Source: Acholoe squamosa (taxonomy: Eukaryota > Annelida > Polychaeta > Phyllodocida > Polynoidae). From it: a stretch of DNA of 64,000 nt. Made by a program: the position numbers and the translations under genes. The stretch lies in assembly GCA_949317995.1 (NCBI GenBank), contig OX439036.1, positions 9,776,356-9,840,355 on the forward strand, written 5' to 3'. The notes below the pieces were generated by a model. It was not told the origin of the DNA, searched no databases, and was given only the letters and a program-made list of their open reading frames with translations. Each line of letters opens with the position of its first letter. Positions within the stretch are counted from its first letter, which is position 1. Below, piece by piece: positions 1 to 10,636 of the stretch.

Positions 1-19
1 TAAGACAGCGAGGCATGAT

Positions 20-1560
20 ACACTTTCACAGAGAGCCAAAGAGAAAAAGACCTTATGACGATCATTTGTGTTTCTTCCGATGCCTCTCCTATCACAAGTA
101 CCGCTTTCTGAAAAACACTGAAGCACTTTTCCACCAAGCCTTTCCAAAGGCCGATGTAAAAACCTTCAAAGGTGTAAGCTTCGAGACAGACTAGAGAATC
201 TTTTCGTCGTTGACGTTAAAATGTTTTCTCTCAGATGGTCGGGAAAGGAAAAAAAGAGAATCGTCCGAGTGGAGCGGTGCAAATAGGTTTACAGGAGAAA
301 CTTCATGAACCTCAACCTCTATGGTTCTCATGTCAGCCTCATCGTGAACATGGCTCGCTACAGTCAAATTTACCCATGCGGGCTGTTCACTAGCCTTTAC
401 TCTCTCAAGAGGCACAGGGGTGTGGAAAAAAAAATTGCACCAGAGAGACTTTCAGGTACAAAGGCGGCGTCTATAAACCCGCCAGATCCGTTTTTCCACT
501 CTTGGAGGAGTAGGGCATAATAAAAAAAAAAAGAGTTGAAAAAAATACCCATATAAAATAGTCTTTGACTTTGAAAGTTTCTTTGTAAAGCAAGCCGTTC
601 AATGAAAGGAAGCCGACAACACCGTCATCGAAAAAGACCACGTTCCCCTTTCGGCGAGTGTAGCTTCAGATTTCCCCGGTTCCACCACACCAGTGTGTTT
701 CGTGGGCAATGTAACAGACACAATGATCCCCTGATGCAGTCTGTGCTGGAACACGTAAAAAATTTAGGTTGAAACATAGGCGCTGCAGTGGAAGAGATTT
801 TCAGAGAAATACTGGATGAGTTGGACGAGGTGATAGAGAGGGAGAAAAACATGGAGGAAAACGCTTGTCAAGTTTTCAACTCGGTGAGAAAAAAACCGCT
901 GCGGAGAAACAGTGAAAAAGAATTTGCTCGCCTACATTGAAAAGGTGCCGGTCATTGGATTCAACTCAGGAAAATACAACCTGAACTAGATAAAGAAAGA
1001 GTTTCACTCCTTCTTTTCGAAATGGGACAAGCAGGAAGTGAAAACCATCAAAAGATGTAACCAGTACATAGCTGTCTACACTAAAAACCTGCTGTTACTA
1101 GATCTCTTCAACTACCTGGCTCCTGGCTATTCTTACGCCAACTACCTGAAAGCCTTCCTCAAAGGGAAAATGGCCAAGGGATATTTCCCCTACGAGTGGA
1201 TGGACGACGTGCCAAAGTTGTAAACTGCCACCCAGAACGGCTTTCTACAGCTCTCTGACGGGCTCCTGTATATCGCGCAAGGAGTATGAAACTTGCCAAC
1301 ACGCGTGGTCGGAACACAAGATACAGACCATGAGGGACTACTTGGTGTATTACAACAACTTAGACGTGGCTCCCTTTGTGGAAGCCATAAAAAAACACAG
1401 CAAGATTTTCATAGTGTGAGGTGTAGACATGTTCAAAGTCTACTCTTAAATCTTCTGAAGGGCAAGCGTGGTTGGAGAAAAAGGCCAAGAACACAGCTCA
1501 AGTCATCGCCTACCTCAAGTCGTTGGGGTACAAAGTGGTGGAAAAGTATGAATGTCAATG
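20..1560 (+). pseudogene. Broken family B DNA polymerase gene, N-terminal and exonuclease part (Maverick/adintovirus-like)
   Basis: Short open stretches in different frames carry pieces typical of the long protein-primed DNA polymerases that are common as Maverick/adintovirus-type remnants in invertebrate genomes. About 38-190 holds a DDHLCFFRCLSYHK-like motif. About 195-420 holds an MNLNLYGSHVSLI-like segment that normally precedes a zinc-binding stretch. About 560-720 holds a segment resembling the start of the exonuclease region. About 955-1220 holds GFNSGKYNLN and LFNYLAPGYSYANYLKAF, and about 1330-1420 a YYNNLDVAPF-type piece. Stops and frame changes separate every piece (for example the TAG near 192, the stop near 988 and the TAA near 1221), so the gene is dead. 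The beginning lies outside the window. Family assignment rests on motif recognition by eye. Confidence 0.75.
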
Positions 1561-1828
1561 GCTAAAAGAAAGAGAAAGCCCAAAATGCAAGGTAAAAAAG
1601 CAGGAGTGGGTCGTGAAAAGACCACCTTGTTCAGGTAGAAAAAGTGAATCGGAAATTCTCTGCGGTGTGATGGACGTGTCAATGGACTATTCTGGGTATT
1701 ATTCATTATTTTACACATTTATTAAATTCTTCGCCACACACGCTCAGGCCCTGCTCACAGGCTTACAACTCATCCCCCCAGTGTGTACAGTGAGCTACTC
1801 TTACACCACCTTTACCAGGATGTTATGA

Positions 1829-2265
1829 GAGCCGGACCCATTCCATTTCTGGGCACTGACTCACTGGGAGTATCACAACACACGGTGGACGCCATTTCTA
1901 GGATGCAGGGAAATTTCACAATCTCCCTTCACCCTGATTGGTCCACATGTAAATAGAATCATTACCAGGCATGGCGACCGTCAGATCTGACCTGCTCCTA
2001 CCGGTACATTTCGTCACCCTGTGAGCTGCTCACCTGGGTATATAAGACCCTATGAGCAGCTCCCAGGCATCTCTTATTCTACACACAACCTGCCATGTAT
2101 CTAGAGCCTACGACAGGTTGAGCTACAAGCATAGGGGCAGAGCCTGCATGCTGACGAGTGTATCATTGTTACCACCTATATGTACACTCTGTCATCATGC
2201 AATAAACAAGGATCAAAGAACTTCTCTGGATTCAGTGTTTGTTACAACATCAACTTGTAACGGTT
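1829..2265 (+). repeat. LTR-like segment interrupting the polymerase pseudogene (boundaries uncertain)
   Basis: Between the two polymerase-like blocks lies about 430 bases that do not read as polymerase. They contain a TATA box (TATATAAG, about 2038-2045) and a polyadenylation signal (AATAAA, about 2201-2206), begin near TGTTATGAG and end near TTGTTACAACA. This TG...CA and promoter-to-poly(A) layout resembles a solo LTR. I found no clear target duplication, so it could also be a chance promoter-like region. Confidence 0.3.
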
Positions 2266-2267
2266 CG

Positions 2268-3062
2268 TTGACAGACGGTTCGCTTTTCAGACTGATTCAG
2301 GTCGACATAGAAACATCGGAGGCGTTGAAGGAGAAGTTCGAGGAAATGACTCACATTTTCAAGAACTGTTTAATGAAAAGGGAAGATGTGGGCGAACACA
2401 TGAGAAACTTTTTAGAAGCTGCGGGTAAGTTGAAACAACCTCAAAGACAGCTCAGCGAGTTATCACGCCCAGAAAATCCTCTTTGGCACGGCTCTCTTGA
2501 AGTGGTACATGGAAAAGGGGTTAGTGGTGACCTAGGTGTACTTAGAGGTGGAATACACATCAGAAAAAATGTTTCTCCCCTTCGTGGAAGAAGTGACCGC
2601 AGCCAGGAGAAAGGGCAACAACATCGTCAACTGCAAAATTTTTCAGACCTGTATAAACTTCTCGGAAACGGGTCTTACGGTAAAACCATATTCACCAAGC
2701 AAAACTTTCTTCAAACGTGGTACATGTCTCCTCCCAAAGCCAAGCGGTTAGCTTTACACTGGTCTGTTCAAGAGGATCAAGACATTAGTGCAAACACAGT
2801 GGAACTTTCTTGCCTGCCCACCACCATAACCTATGACCTCCCTGTGCAAATAGGGTTCATGGTGTATCAACACGCCAAATTGAAAATGCAGGCCTTCTAC
2901 TACAACTTCCTTCTGGAATTCATAGACGAAAGAAACTTTGAAATGTGTGAAATGGATGCTGACAGTTTCTACTTTGTGTTGAGCATGAAAAGTCTAGAGG
3001 AAGCTGTCAAACCCGAGAGACGAAAAGAGATTTCTTCAGCGAGCATCATAAAAGTGCTATGA
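2268..3062 (+). pseudogene. Family B DNA polymerase palm-domain fragment
   Basis: The open frame runs from 2052, but only its part after about 2268 reads as polymerase. The motif KLLGNGSYGK (about 2660-2690) is the conserved palm motif that contacts the incoming nucleotide. YDLPVQIGFMVYQHAKLKM follows at about 2830-2890. The catalytic motif C reads EMDADS (about 2952-2970), where most relatives have DTDS; both aspartates are kept. The homology stops at the TGA at 3060-3062, so the thumb is missing or lies beyond an unrecognised break. Together with the upstream block it makes one decayed gene of a Maverick/adintovirus-type element. No capsid, integrase or terminal repeat of such an element is visible nearby. 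Confidence 0.8.
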
Positions 3063-4242
3063 TATCTTAATGGTGGAATTAATGTTCAGACACAGCCCCA
3101 TTGGGATACTCATTGTGTGCCTTAGCATGATGTGGCAATGCAAATTGTGCAAGTTTCTCCTCATGCCTATTTAAGTCCATTATTATAAGAGAACATGAAC
3201 CTTGGGTATCGTATGATGATTAAAGATGAAGTCGTCATCTGCCTCGCCCACCTACCGAAGTTTTAGAATGTGAGCCGATAAGTGTCATTGCTGTGCTACA
3301 GTGTAGCACATCTAAAATGTGATTTTGTTACGTTTCTGATATGGGCATCTTAAACACATAATCTGTATGCCATTCATTTAATTCAATTGAGTCTGGTGTT
3401 GCCATACTTGGTTCTCAACAGTGCTCAAATATTTACCATAGGAAATAGGAAATATGGTTTGAGATCAGCTCACATCCGCTAAAAATCCATGAATATTCAT
3501 ACATAGATGGTGCAGTTGCTGCTCTGTGAACTGCTTCATGACGACTGTAATGACTCTTCAGATGTGTGTATCTGCCTTGTAACCTACTGTACTACTTTGC
3601 TCTGTGAAAAGTGTGGTTACTGTCATAACAAATGTGTTTTTACTGCTCTGGAGTTACTCTTTAAGATGTGATGTCACTGCTCATTGTGCCGCTTCCTAGA
3701 GCAGGATGTATTGCTGCGCTATGTGCTGCTCTGTAATATTTACTGTTACTGTTCTGGATCTGTCTCAAATAGACATAAATTTCATTTGAGAGGGTTAATC
3801 ATTTTAGCTGCCGCTGCTTGTAACATGTTTCAATGTGGGAACACAAACAACAAGCATCGGTTTGATATTCAGTGCGAGTTCTCATGATGCATCTTTTTGA
3901 TCTTCTCAATAAATTCTGTATTCTGAATGAATGCTAGCTGATGTTAGATGCACTGGTACTGAGCTTGCTCCTAATTATTTGCTTTGCATATTAACTGCTG
4001 CTCTGTGTGCAGCAGGTCTTCCATACATCAAACATGGCAGGTGTAGTCTGACAGATTTTGCCTCAGCTTATACGTTTAGGGATGAGTCATCTATTGCTGG
4101 GGGAGCTTGTTGGATCTTTGTGGACTGGCAATTTTTTATGACCTCTCCCCCCCCTACCAAGATGATCATTGAAGTTATCACAATCCTGACACCGAGAACT
4201 GATTTTGTGAAATGACAGTACTTGAATCACCCATATTTAGTT
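3063..4242 (+). other. Intergenic stretch without a supported gene
   Basis: Only short open frames occur (for example 3684-3887 and 3931-4215), with no recognisable product. A dispersed repeat around 3265-3350 (TGTCATTGCTGTGCTACAGT, then a cATATGGgcATCT-like end) recurs in diverged form near 24130-24240 and partly near 5535-5580. Confidence 0.5.
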
Positions 4243-4800
4243 TTTACCTTCAGGGTGAAAAGTCATTGCCCCCCCCCCGCCCCCATGAAAGAGCTATTTT
4301 CAAAAATGCCCCTCCCCTACTATATTTAAAGAAAAACACTACCCAATTTTCATGATACCGTATTTTCACGACCGTTCCCTTACGTAAAAAGATTCTGCAA
4401 TAATTATTGAAATATGTGCCACTGCTGCATCTGATGACGTCACAATTGACAAAATGCATCAGATTCTGCAATGTTTATACGTTGAAGGTGTTGCAAATTT
4501 TGTTATATCGAGAAAAGAATACATGCCTGAGAAAAAGTTAAAAAGACCATCTACCGGGTAGTTGTATCATTGCAGTGTTGTGTAAGCACAAAATGGATGC
4601 ATCTTGTCCATCATGGCGTCATCAGATGCAGCAGATAAACCTGCTGCTCTCTACTAGTCTATAGTGGTACCTATTTCGATGATTTTGACAGAATATCTTT
4701 ATTTGAGGGAGAGGGTCACCAAAATATGTTATCATGAAAATTGGGTAGTGTTTTTCTTTAACAAGCCCCCCCGCCACATCCAGGCATTAAAACACCCATC
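4243..4800. repeat. Inverted-repeat (MITE-like) element
   Basis: A 30-base stretch at 4328-4357 (core AACACTACCCAATTTTCATG) returns as its reverse complement at 4730-4759. More internal arms also pair: the segment with GCATCTGATGACGTCA near 4422-4441 and GACGCCATG-type sequence returns inverted near 4612-4640. C-rich runs at 4268-4284 and 4765-4775 lie near both ends. The whole can fold into one long imperfect hairpin of about 550 bases. No ORF belongs to it. Confidence 0.65.
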
Positions 4801-6240
4801 CCTTAATTAATCATTGCGGTTTTTTATATATCCTTGGTTAATTAGTTAGTGCCAGTTATGACTGGAAACATTTTAGACATTACTAGATGTACAGTCTCCT
4901 TTTAATAGGAATGATTCATTCACATCCTTCAAACTTGAGAAATTTGTACAGTGTGTCTACATTGAGTTTTTAATTCCGGTTATATCTGTTTACTATGACT
5001 GAGCTAGTACTCTATGTGTTGTTGTATATGTATACTGTCAACTTCTACTCTGTACTCTATGTTCCACTTTCCTTTTTTATCATCTGTATATTCCTCCTCA
5101 TTTTACACTCGGTACACTCTTCATTGTTCTAAACAAAAAGAAAGTGAAAACATGTACTAAAAAGAAGAATTTTAAACGTTCTTTAACACATTGTTATTCT
5201 ACGTTAATAAAACATAATTCTAAGGCAAAAATCAAATAGCAAAACGTATTTAGAAAGATAAAAACTCTTATTTACTAGCTACACTCTAAAGAATAACAGT
5301 TGAATTTACAAGGCATCCTTGTTAAAATGAACAGTGAACCACTGTAATCATAATGCAGTGAGGCAGTGTAGTTTCTACAGTGAAGCCCCAGATGGCAGTA
5401 CAGTAAAGCACTGTGGTACAAGGAATCTCCATGAGAACAACTGTGGATCTCTGCTGGTAACTTTGGGACAAGGGTTTCACCACTATTTTGAGTCTTCTTT
5501 TTTTTATACAGTGCACATATTTTAGTACTGTTTAGAGGCTTTTGTTACACTTCTTATATGGACATCTTGAAGGTGAAATGTATGCTATGCCTTAACTTGA
5601 TCTGAGTGTATTTGCCACATGAGTCGGCCCAGTATGACAATAAAGGATCATCTCAAGGGATGACATGGCCCTTAAAGAAACAATTCATCTGCCCTGCCTG
5701 CCTACATAAATCCTTGCATAAAGGATGGACCTCGTGTTTAGATATAAACCCCACCCAGAGTTGATGGGAATACTGTAAGATACCGATGGCACTTCATTTT
5801 AAGCACCGTAAATCCTCGCGTATAAGACGTAGCTTATACACCAGAATTACATCATCTGTGTCCTTTTTGTAAGGTGGCCAGAGTATTTCTTTTAAACAAT
5901 ATGATTAACAATTATTATGCACCTACCTATAGGCCTAATATAGACATTTGATAAACATTTTTTGTCAGGTTGGTACACTAAGTACAACCCAAGCTATACC
6001 TAATTGAAAATGTGTCACCACTGAACTCCTTCTGACAGATCTGAGTCTCCATACTGGAAACACACATGTATGCTCCACATACCCCAGGTATGGCACAGAT
6101 CTGTCATCTAGTGACTATTGGAGGTACCATTTACCTAGACCCTTACACAGTCATAAATCTGAGATACCACTAACTGGTCCCTGAAAATTCAGAAATCACC
6201 CTGATTTTCTCAATTTCCAATAGTTAATAAGAGTAGGGGA
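4801..6240 (+). other. Intergenic stretch with dispersed repeat fragments
   Basis: No gene is supported. At 6084-6112 a motif GGCACAGATCTGTCATCTAG recurs with one change near 43999-44025, marking a dispersed repeat. At 5804-5835 a CCGTAAATCCTCGCGTATAA fragment belongs to the TA-CCGTAA repeat family described further on. The ORFs at 5322-5525 on both strands look like chance. Confidence 0.5.
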
Positions 6241-7620
6241 CTGGTAACTTCGTCAATAAATTGTCGTAGTTTTGAAGACAAATATAATGAAATTTATGAG
6301 ATATTAGGAAGGAGTGACATAATATGTCTATGTGAAACCTGGCTGAAGCGTGCCTCACCTGATGGCCTGATTAATAGAGAGGATAGGTTACTGTATAGGA
6401 ATGATAGAATTGGTAAAAATAGTGGAGGAGTTGGCCTAAGTGTGAGGGCTGGCCTAGGGCAGTATATTAGAGTTGTAAATGACTTTACCATACAGACCAT
6501 AGATTATGAAAGTATTGCTATTATGTTAAACCTTCCTGGTGAAAAGGACTTATTGATTGTCTCTATCTATAGAATCCCAAATACGAATGTACCAAATTTG
6601 ATCAATTTCTTACGATCCATTGCTGGTTATGAATATAAAAACAATCATGGTAGGCATGAGACTTGGATCTTAGGTGATATTAATCTCAATATGTACGATG
6701 ACAATGATGCAGGGTGTGAAAGTTTCAGAAATGTGTGCAAGGATATTGGATGGAAAATACTAATTAATGAGGTGACAATACCATTTAGTGCTACTTGTAT
6801 TGATAATATAATTACAAATAGCTTAGATGTAACTAATGCAAGTACGGTCTCTGCCCTAATTTCTGATCACCTCCCAGTTTTTGGTTGTAGAGGACATGAG
6901 AATATCAGTTATGTTAGCACTAAGTATAGAGGAAGAGATTATAGAAACTTTAATTAAGACAGATTTAGAGTTTTTTTAGAATCATGTGACTGGAAACCCT
7001 ATTATAATATTACTGATGATCCTGATATATTATTGAGTATTTGGACACTTTTCACCCTTTTGTTGAACGATACATTAAGTAGGAGATCATGGATTGATGA
7101 TGAAGTTATGGATTTGGTATTTGAAAGAGAAGGATGGTTACGTCTCTATAGTGCCAATAAAAGTGCTCAGGAAAAGCAAGCCATAAAGGATTGTCGAAGA
7201 AAAATTAGAAAGAAAATTAAAGCAAATCAAATTGGTGGTGTCATGCAAAAGTTGCAAGTATGCTATGGTAATCCCAAAAAATTCTGGAAACGCATAAATG
7301 ACTTGTTTAAAAATTCGAATTCTATTTTGTATCCAGACATGAGACATCACATAACTGGTGCAGATGTAACCTCTAATGATGTATGTGAATATGTAAATGA
7401 CTATTTTTGTAATATTGGTAAGGATCTGCATATTGCTGCTGTTGGAACTGATCAATATCTAGTGGATAATAATCTGAATATAGATGAACTATTGGCAAAT
7501 GAAAACTTTTTAGATCAGAATATTAAGGTTAATAAGTGGGATGTCCATTTTGCTATAAAGGAAATTGACAAAAATAAGTCATCAGGCATAGACGGAATAA
7601 GGGGAGATATACTACATTGT
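6241..7620 (+). pseudogene. LINE A, 5' part: endonuclease domain and linker of a CR1/Jockey-like retrotransposon
   Basis: The conceptual product starts with an INCRSF...DIICLCETWL segment and continues through GGVGLSV, WILGDINLN and a final SDHLPVF: the apurinic-like endonuclease signature of non-LTR retrotransposons, including the catalytic GD.N and SDH motifs. A TAA at 6955-6957 breaks the frame. Translation resumes at about 7033-7612 with the linker (KFWKRINDLF) and the start of the reverse transcriptase (NKSSGIDGIRGDIL). Coding similarity then stops abruptly beside a T-run. The missing remainder appears to be the plus-strand segment at 20.9-22.7 kb, because LINE B has inserted at this point. 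Confidence 0.8.
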
Positions 7621-7905
7621 GCATTATTGTTTTTTTTAATGTGTTTTATTGGGTTTAATAATACAATTACAAGTAAATGCATTAAACCTAGAATCTGCGC
7701 GTTGCAGTACTGCCTCTAGGACCCCTTCCAATGCATTATCCTATGTGTAGTAACGTTGGTATGATGACATCTTTTTGTTACCTTGTTGCAATATGCCATT
7801 ACAAAAATAGACAACCTATATCATAGCATTGGGGAGGGGGGGAGATGAGATGAGATGAGGTGAGGGAATATTTTATATGGCTTGCTCATCCTCAATAAAG
7901 AACAG

Positions 7906-8892
7906 TTACACAAAACATTCGTCATAATCTTTCTTGATTGACAACTTAAAGGCTGTGAGGTCATCAATTAAGGTATAAGGTGCTTTTAACCTGTTCCATG
8001 TAATAATTGCTCGATAGAAGGCACTTCTTAGAACAATTGGTTTTAAGGTATGTGGGACAGTAAGGCGTTTGCCTACATGAAGTCTAGTGGGAAGTAGCCT
8101 CTTATCTACATATTTGTCAATTTTTGACAAATGGAAGGCATAGGATAGCAGATGCATGTCCCTCCTTTTCCAGAGTTCCAAGCATCCACCCCTCTCATGC
8201 ATCTGTGCTGTTGTATACAAAGGATTCTCCTCTAATCTAACACCATATACCTTACTTAGGGCTTTATTTTGTATATATTGTAGTTCCCTATTTCCTCCTC
8301 TATTGTCCCTATCCCAAACAAAATCACAATAATCAAATGATGGGAGAATCATAGTTTTAAAGATAACAAGTGCCGTTGATGCATTAACAAAGGCCCTAAC
8401 TCGAGCTAGTTGGTAAATTTTGTGCCTGATGTTGTTCGTGACAATTTTCCTGTGTTCTATGAATTTTAGTTCCAGATCTAGGGTAAGTCCTAGGTATTGA
8501 AAATTATATACTCTTTCAAGCTCAACCTTATTTAAAGTAAATTTTGGGTTTTCTTTATGAATATTGTTGAAAAGCATCCATTTGGTTTTCTTCTCATTTA
8601 TGGTTAGGCTATTGTTAATGCACCATTGGGATATTTTCTTCAACAGAGAGACCATATGCTCTGGGGTGTTTGTGGTTATTACAGCATCGTCAGCATACAA
8701 GGTAATGTCAAAATTATCAATGTTAGGGAGTGAATTTATATAAATAGAGAAAAGCACAGGGCCCAACACAGACCCCTGAGGAACACCATAATTTATTAAT
8801 TTGAAGGTTGAGAGGTGATCATTGGCTATCGTTCTTTGTTTCCTACCAGTGAGTATGCTTAATGAAAGTGTACATCGAGAGGTTAAGTACAC
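7906..8892 (-). pseudogene. LINE B reverse transcriptase, C-terminal part
   Basis: Conceptual translation contains YGVPQGSVLGPVLFSIYIN (fingers/palm) and the catalytic TLYADDAVIT box, then the thumb region with KYLGL-type and FDYCDFVW segments and a C-terminal WNRLKAP motif. This is the normal order for a CR1/Jockey-clade reverse transcriptase. Catalytic aspartates are present. The piece is 328 codons long. Its apparent start at 8892 is not a true start: upstream sequence is separated by an insertion of about 265 bases. Confidence 0.85.
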
Positions 8893-9158
8893 CTGATGAA
8901 AAAGATTGTAATGTCTAAGTGGTTTATTGTAACAAATTATGCAAGTGAATACTGTTGAGAAAACTATGTATTGTAGGAATATAGTATATCATGATTTACC
9001 TTATTGTTATATACATATACTACTTGAAATTATGAAGTTAGGCTGGTTGCAATGAATACTTTTCAAGCTGAACAAGCTTTTTTCTATTGTAACCAGGATA
9101 ATATAAAAATAAACGGGCTGGTGCGCTGCATCATTACCCATACACAAAAAAAATAAAT
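8893..9158. other. Short insertion inside the LINE B reverse transcriptase
   Basis: On the minus strand the reverse transcriptase reads ...SVEWFNSYL down to about 9158 and resumes near 8890 with a YLTSR segment. The intervening 265 or so bases have no similarity to reverse transcriptase, so they are an insertion. A T-run on the minus strand lies at the upstream junction. I cannot assign a family. Confidence 0.5.
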
Positions 9159-9644
9159 AGGAATTGAACCATTCTACAGAATCTTTGCTAAGTCCAAAAG
9201 CGTGCAATTTTTCTATTAATGATGAATGGGAGACAGTATCAAAAGCTTTCTTGTAATCTAGATATACACAAAAAGATGATTTATTATTAATAAAGTTTTC
9301 CAGGATCGTACAAAGATGTTCACTTATTGCGGTCTGTGTCGAGTGCCCTGATCTATAACCATGCTGATGGTGGCTCAACAGCTCACAATCAGCCATATAA
9401 GCTTGAAGTCTTGTACAAATGATTTTTCTAGAATTTTTCCTGGTATAGGTAACAAGCTGATGGGTCTAAGGTCATTGACATCTAAGGAATTTTTCTTTTT
9501 ATGAAGAGGGACAATTGTTCCTTGCTTCCATGCATCAGGGAAAGTACATTTTACTAGGCATTTGTTATAAAGGCAATGTATAACATCAGGTATTGATAAG
9601 AAGGCATCTTTAATTATTTGGCTCTTAATATGTTCAATGGATGA
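9159..9644 (-). pseudogene. LINE B reverse transcriptase, N-terminal part, frameshifted
   Basis: On the minus strand from 9644 the product runs FPDAWKQGTIVPLHKK and LRPISLLPIPGKILEK, then a frame change near 9395-9400, then HQHGYRSGHSTQTAI and the catalytic CVYLDYKKAFDTVSH motif A. These are the standard blocks 0-3 of a non-LTR reverse transcriptase. The frame change and the following insertion make this copy inactive. Upstream (higher coordinate) it joins the endonuclease part at 19041 across the Penelope-like insertion. Confidence 0.85.
9631..9644. repeat. Target-site duplication, left copy (14 bp)
   Basis: TGTTCAATGGATGA here is identical to 19040-19053. The two copies flank the Penelope-like insertion. 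Removing the insertion and one copy restores the minus-strand LINE B reading frame (..KSSSIEHIKSQ..), which confirms the empty site. Confidence 0.9.
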
Positions 9645-9645
9645 A

Positions 9646-10619
9646 GGTGAAGCGGCCCTGCCCAACTACCTCAGTGCCAGTGCCAACGCCACCCTCAACT
9701 CTGAGGTTGGCATGATTCTACGGGAAGCTGCAGGTCGCATACAACTCGCCATGGCCGAGCAATTACGCCTCCGCGCTGCAACCGACCAAGAGACAAGGAA
9801 CACTCTTCTGGACACAGTTTCTAAGCTGCTGTCCCAGGAGGGCTCTCCCGACGGCCCAAGAGCCCGTGAGAAACTCTTGGAATTTGTGGATAAAGAGCGA
9901 AAGCGTTTGGTAGAGCAACTAGCCCGCCAACGCACTTTCATGTTTGACCGGCAACCTAGTACCCAGGAACTGGCAGGGGGCACTTTTCAGAGGGGTCCCC
10001 AAGTAGCAGACCCGTGTGCATCTGCCCCAGTTACAGCCCCCCCCAGTGGAGGCAATACCAGACCCCCCCAAAGGGCCCCCCCCACATCCACAAAACCACC
10101 CATTGGTGGGCCCCCCCCACAACAACCCCCCCCCCAAGGTTCACCAACCCCACAGTGGCATGGCCCAGAGCTAGAAGTCGCCCCCAGGCCCCCCCCACTG
10201 AACCAGAACCAGGCTGCTCATCCTGGGATGAACAGGCTCTGGATGAATGGCTTGATCCTGATTTCCCCCCCCTTCATGGAAATCAATCAACAAACCAAAC
10301 AACCCATCCCAAACCCCAGGGCAAGGGTAAGAAAGGTAAGGGCAAAGGTAAAGGCCCCAAGGGCCCTAACCCCTCTAGATCTAGATCCCCCTTGAATGGG
10401 GCACCTAGAGCTAGATCAGCCTCCCCTAGAGCCCCCACGAGTTTTCAACAGCCCCGCAGTGCCCAAGGCCCCAGTGCCCAGGGCAGCTCCGGGGGCTGGC
10501 AGGTAGCCACCCGAGGCCGCCGCAGTCGAAACCAAAATCGAAACCAACAGAATCAAGAATCAGATCGCCCTGTCACCATGGCAGATCTGAGGAGAGCCAT
10601 ACGGGAAGCCATGATGTAA
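9646..10619 (+). pseudogene. Penelope-like ORF1 fragment, copy 1
   Basis: The first part (to about 10130) is a helical, charged segment (NSEVGMILREAAGRIQLAMAE, then RQRTFMFDRQPSTQ). It is followed by a proline-rich tract encoded by C-runs and a basic, Gln/Asn/Arg-rich tail ending ATRGRRSRNQ...IREAMM. The frame changes once within the C-runs between about 10014 and 10395. The copy lacks the N-terminal half seen in copy 2. The reading runs in from LINE B sequence, so no proper start exists. ORF1 proteins of this kind in Penelope-like elements have no settled function; an RNA-binding role is only an inference from the basic tail. Confidence 0.65.
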
Positions 10620-10636
10620 CCATTTTACCTCATCTG

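Noticed and set aside
7620-7640. Target duplication of LINE B inside LINE A
   Set aside because: Only a short TGCAT match near 7618 and 20879 could be seen, which is too little to claim.
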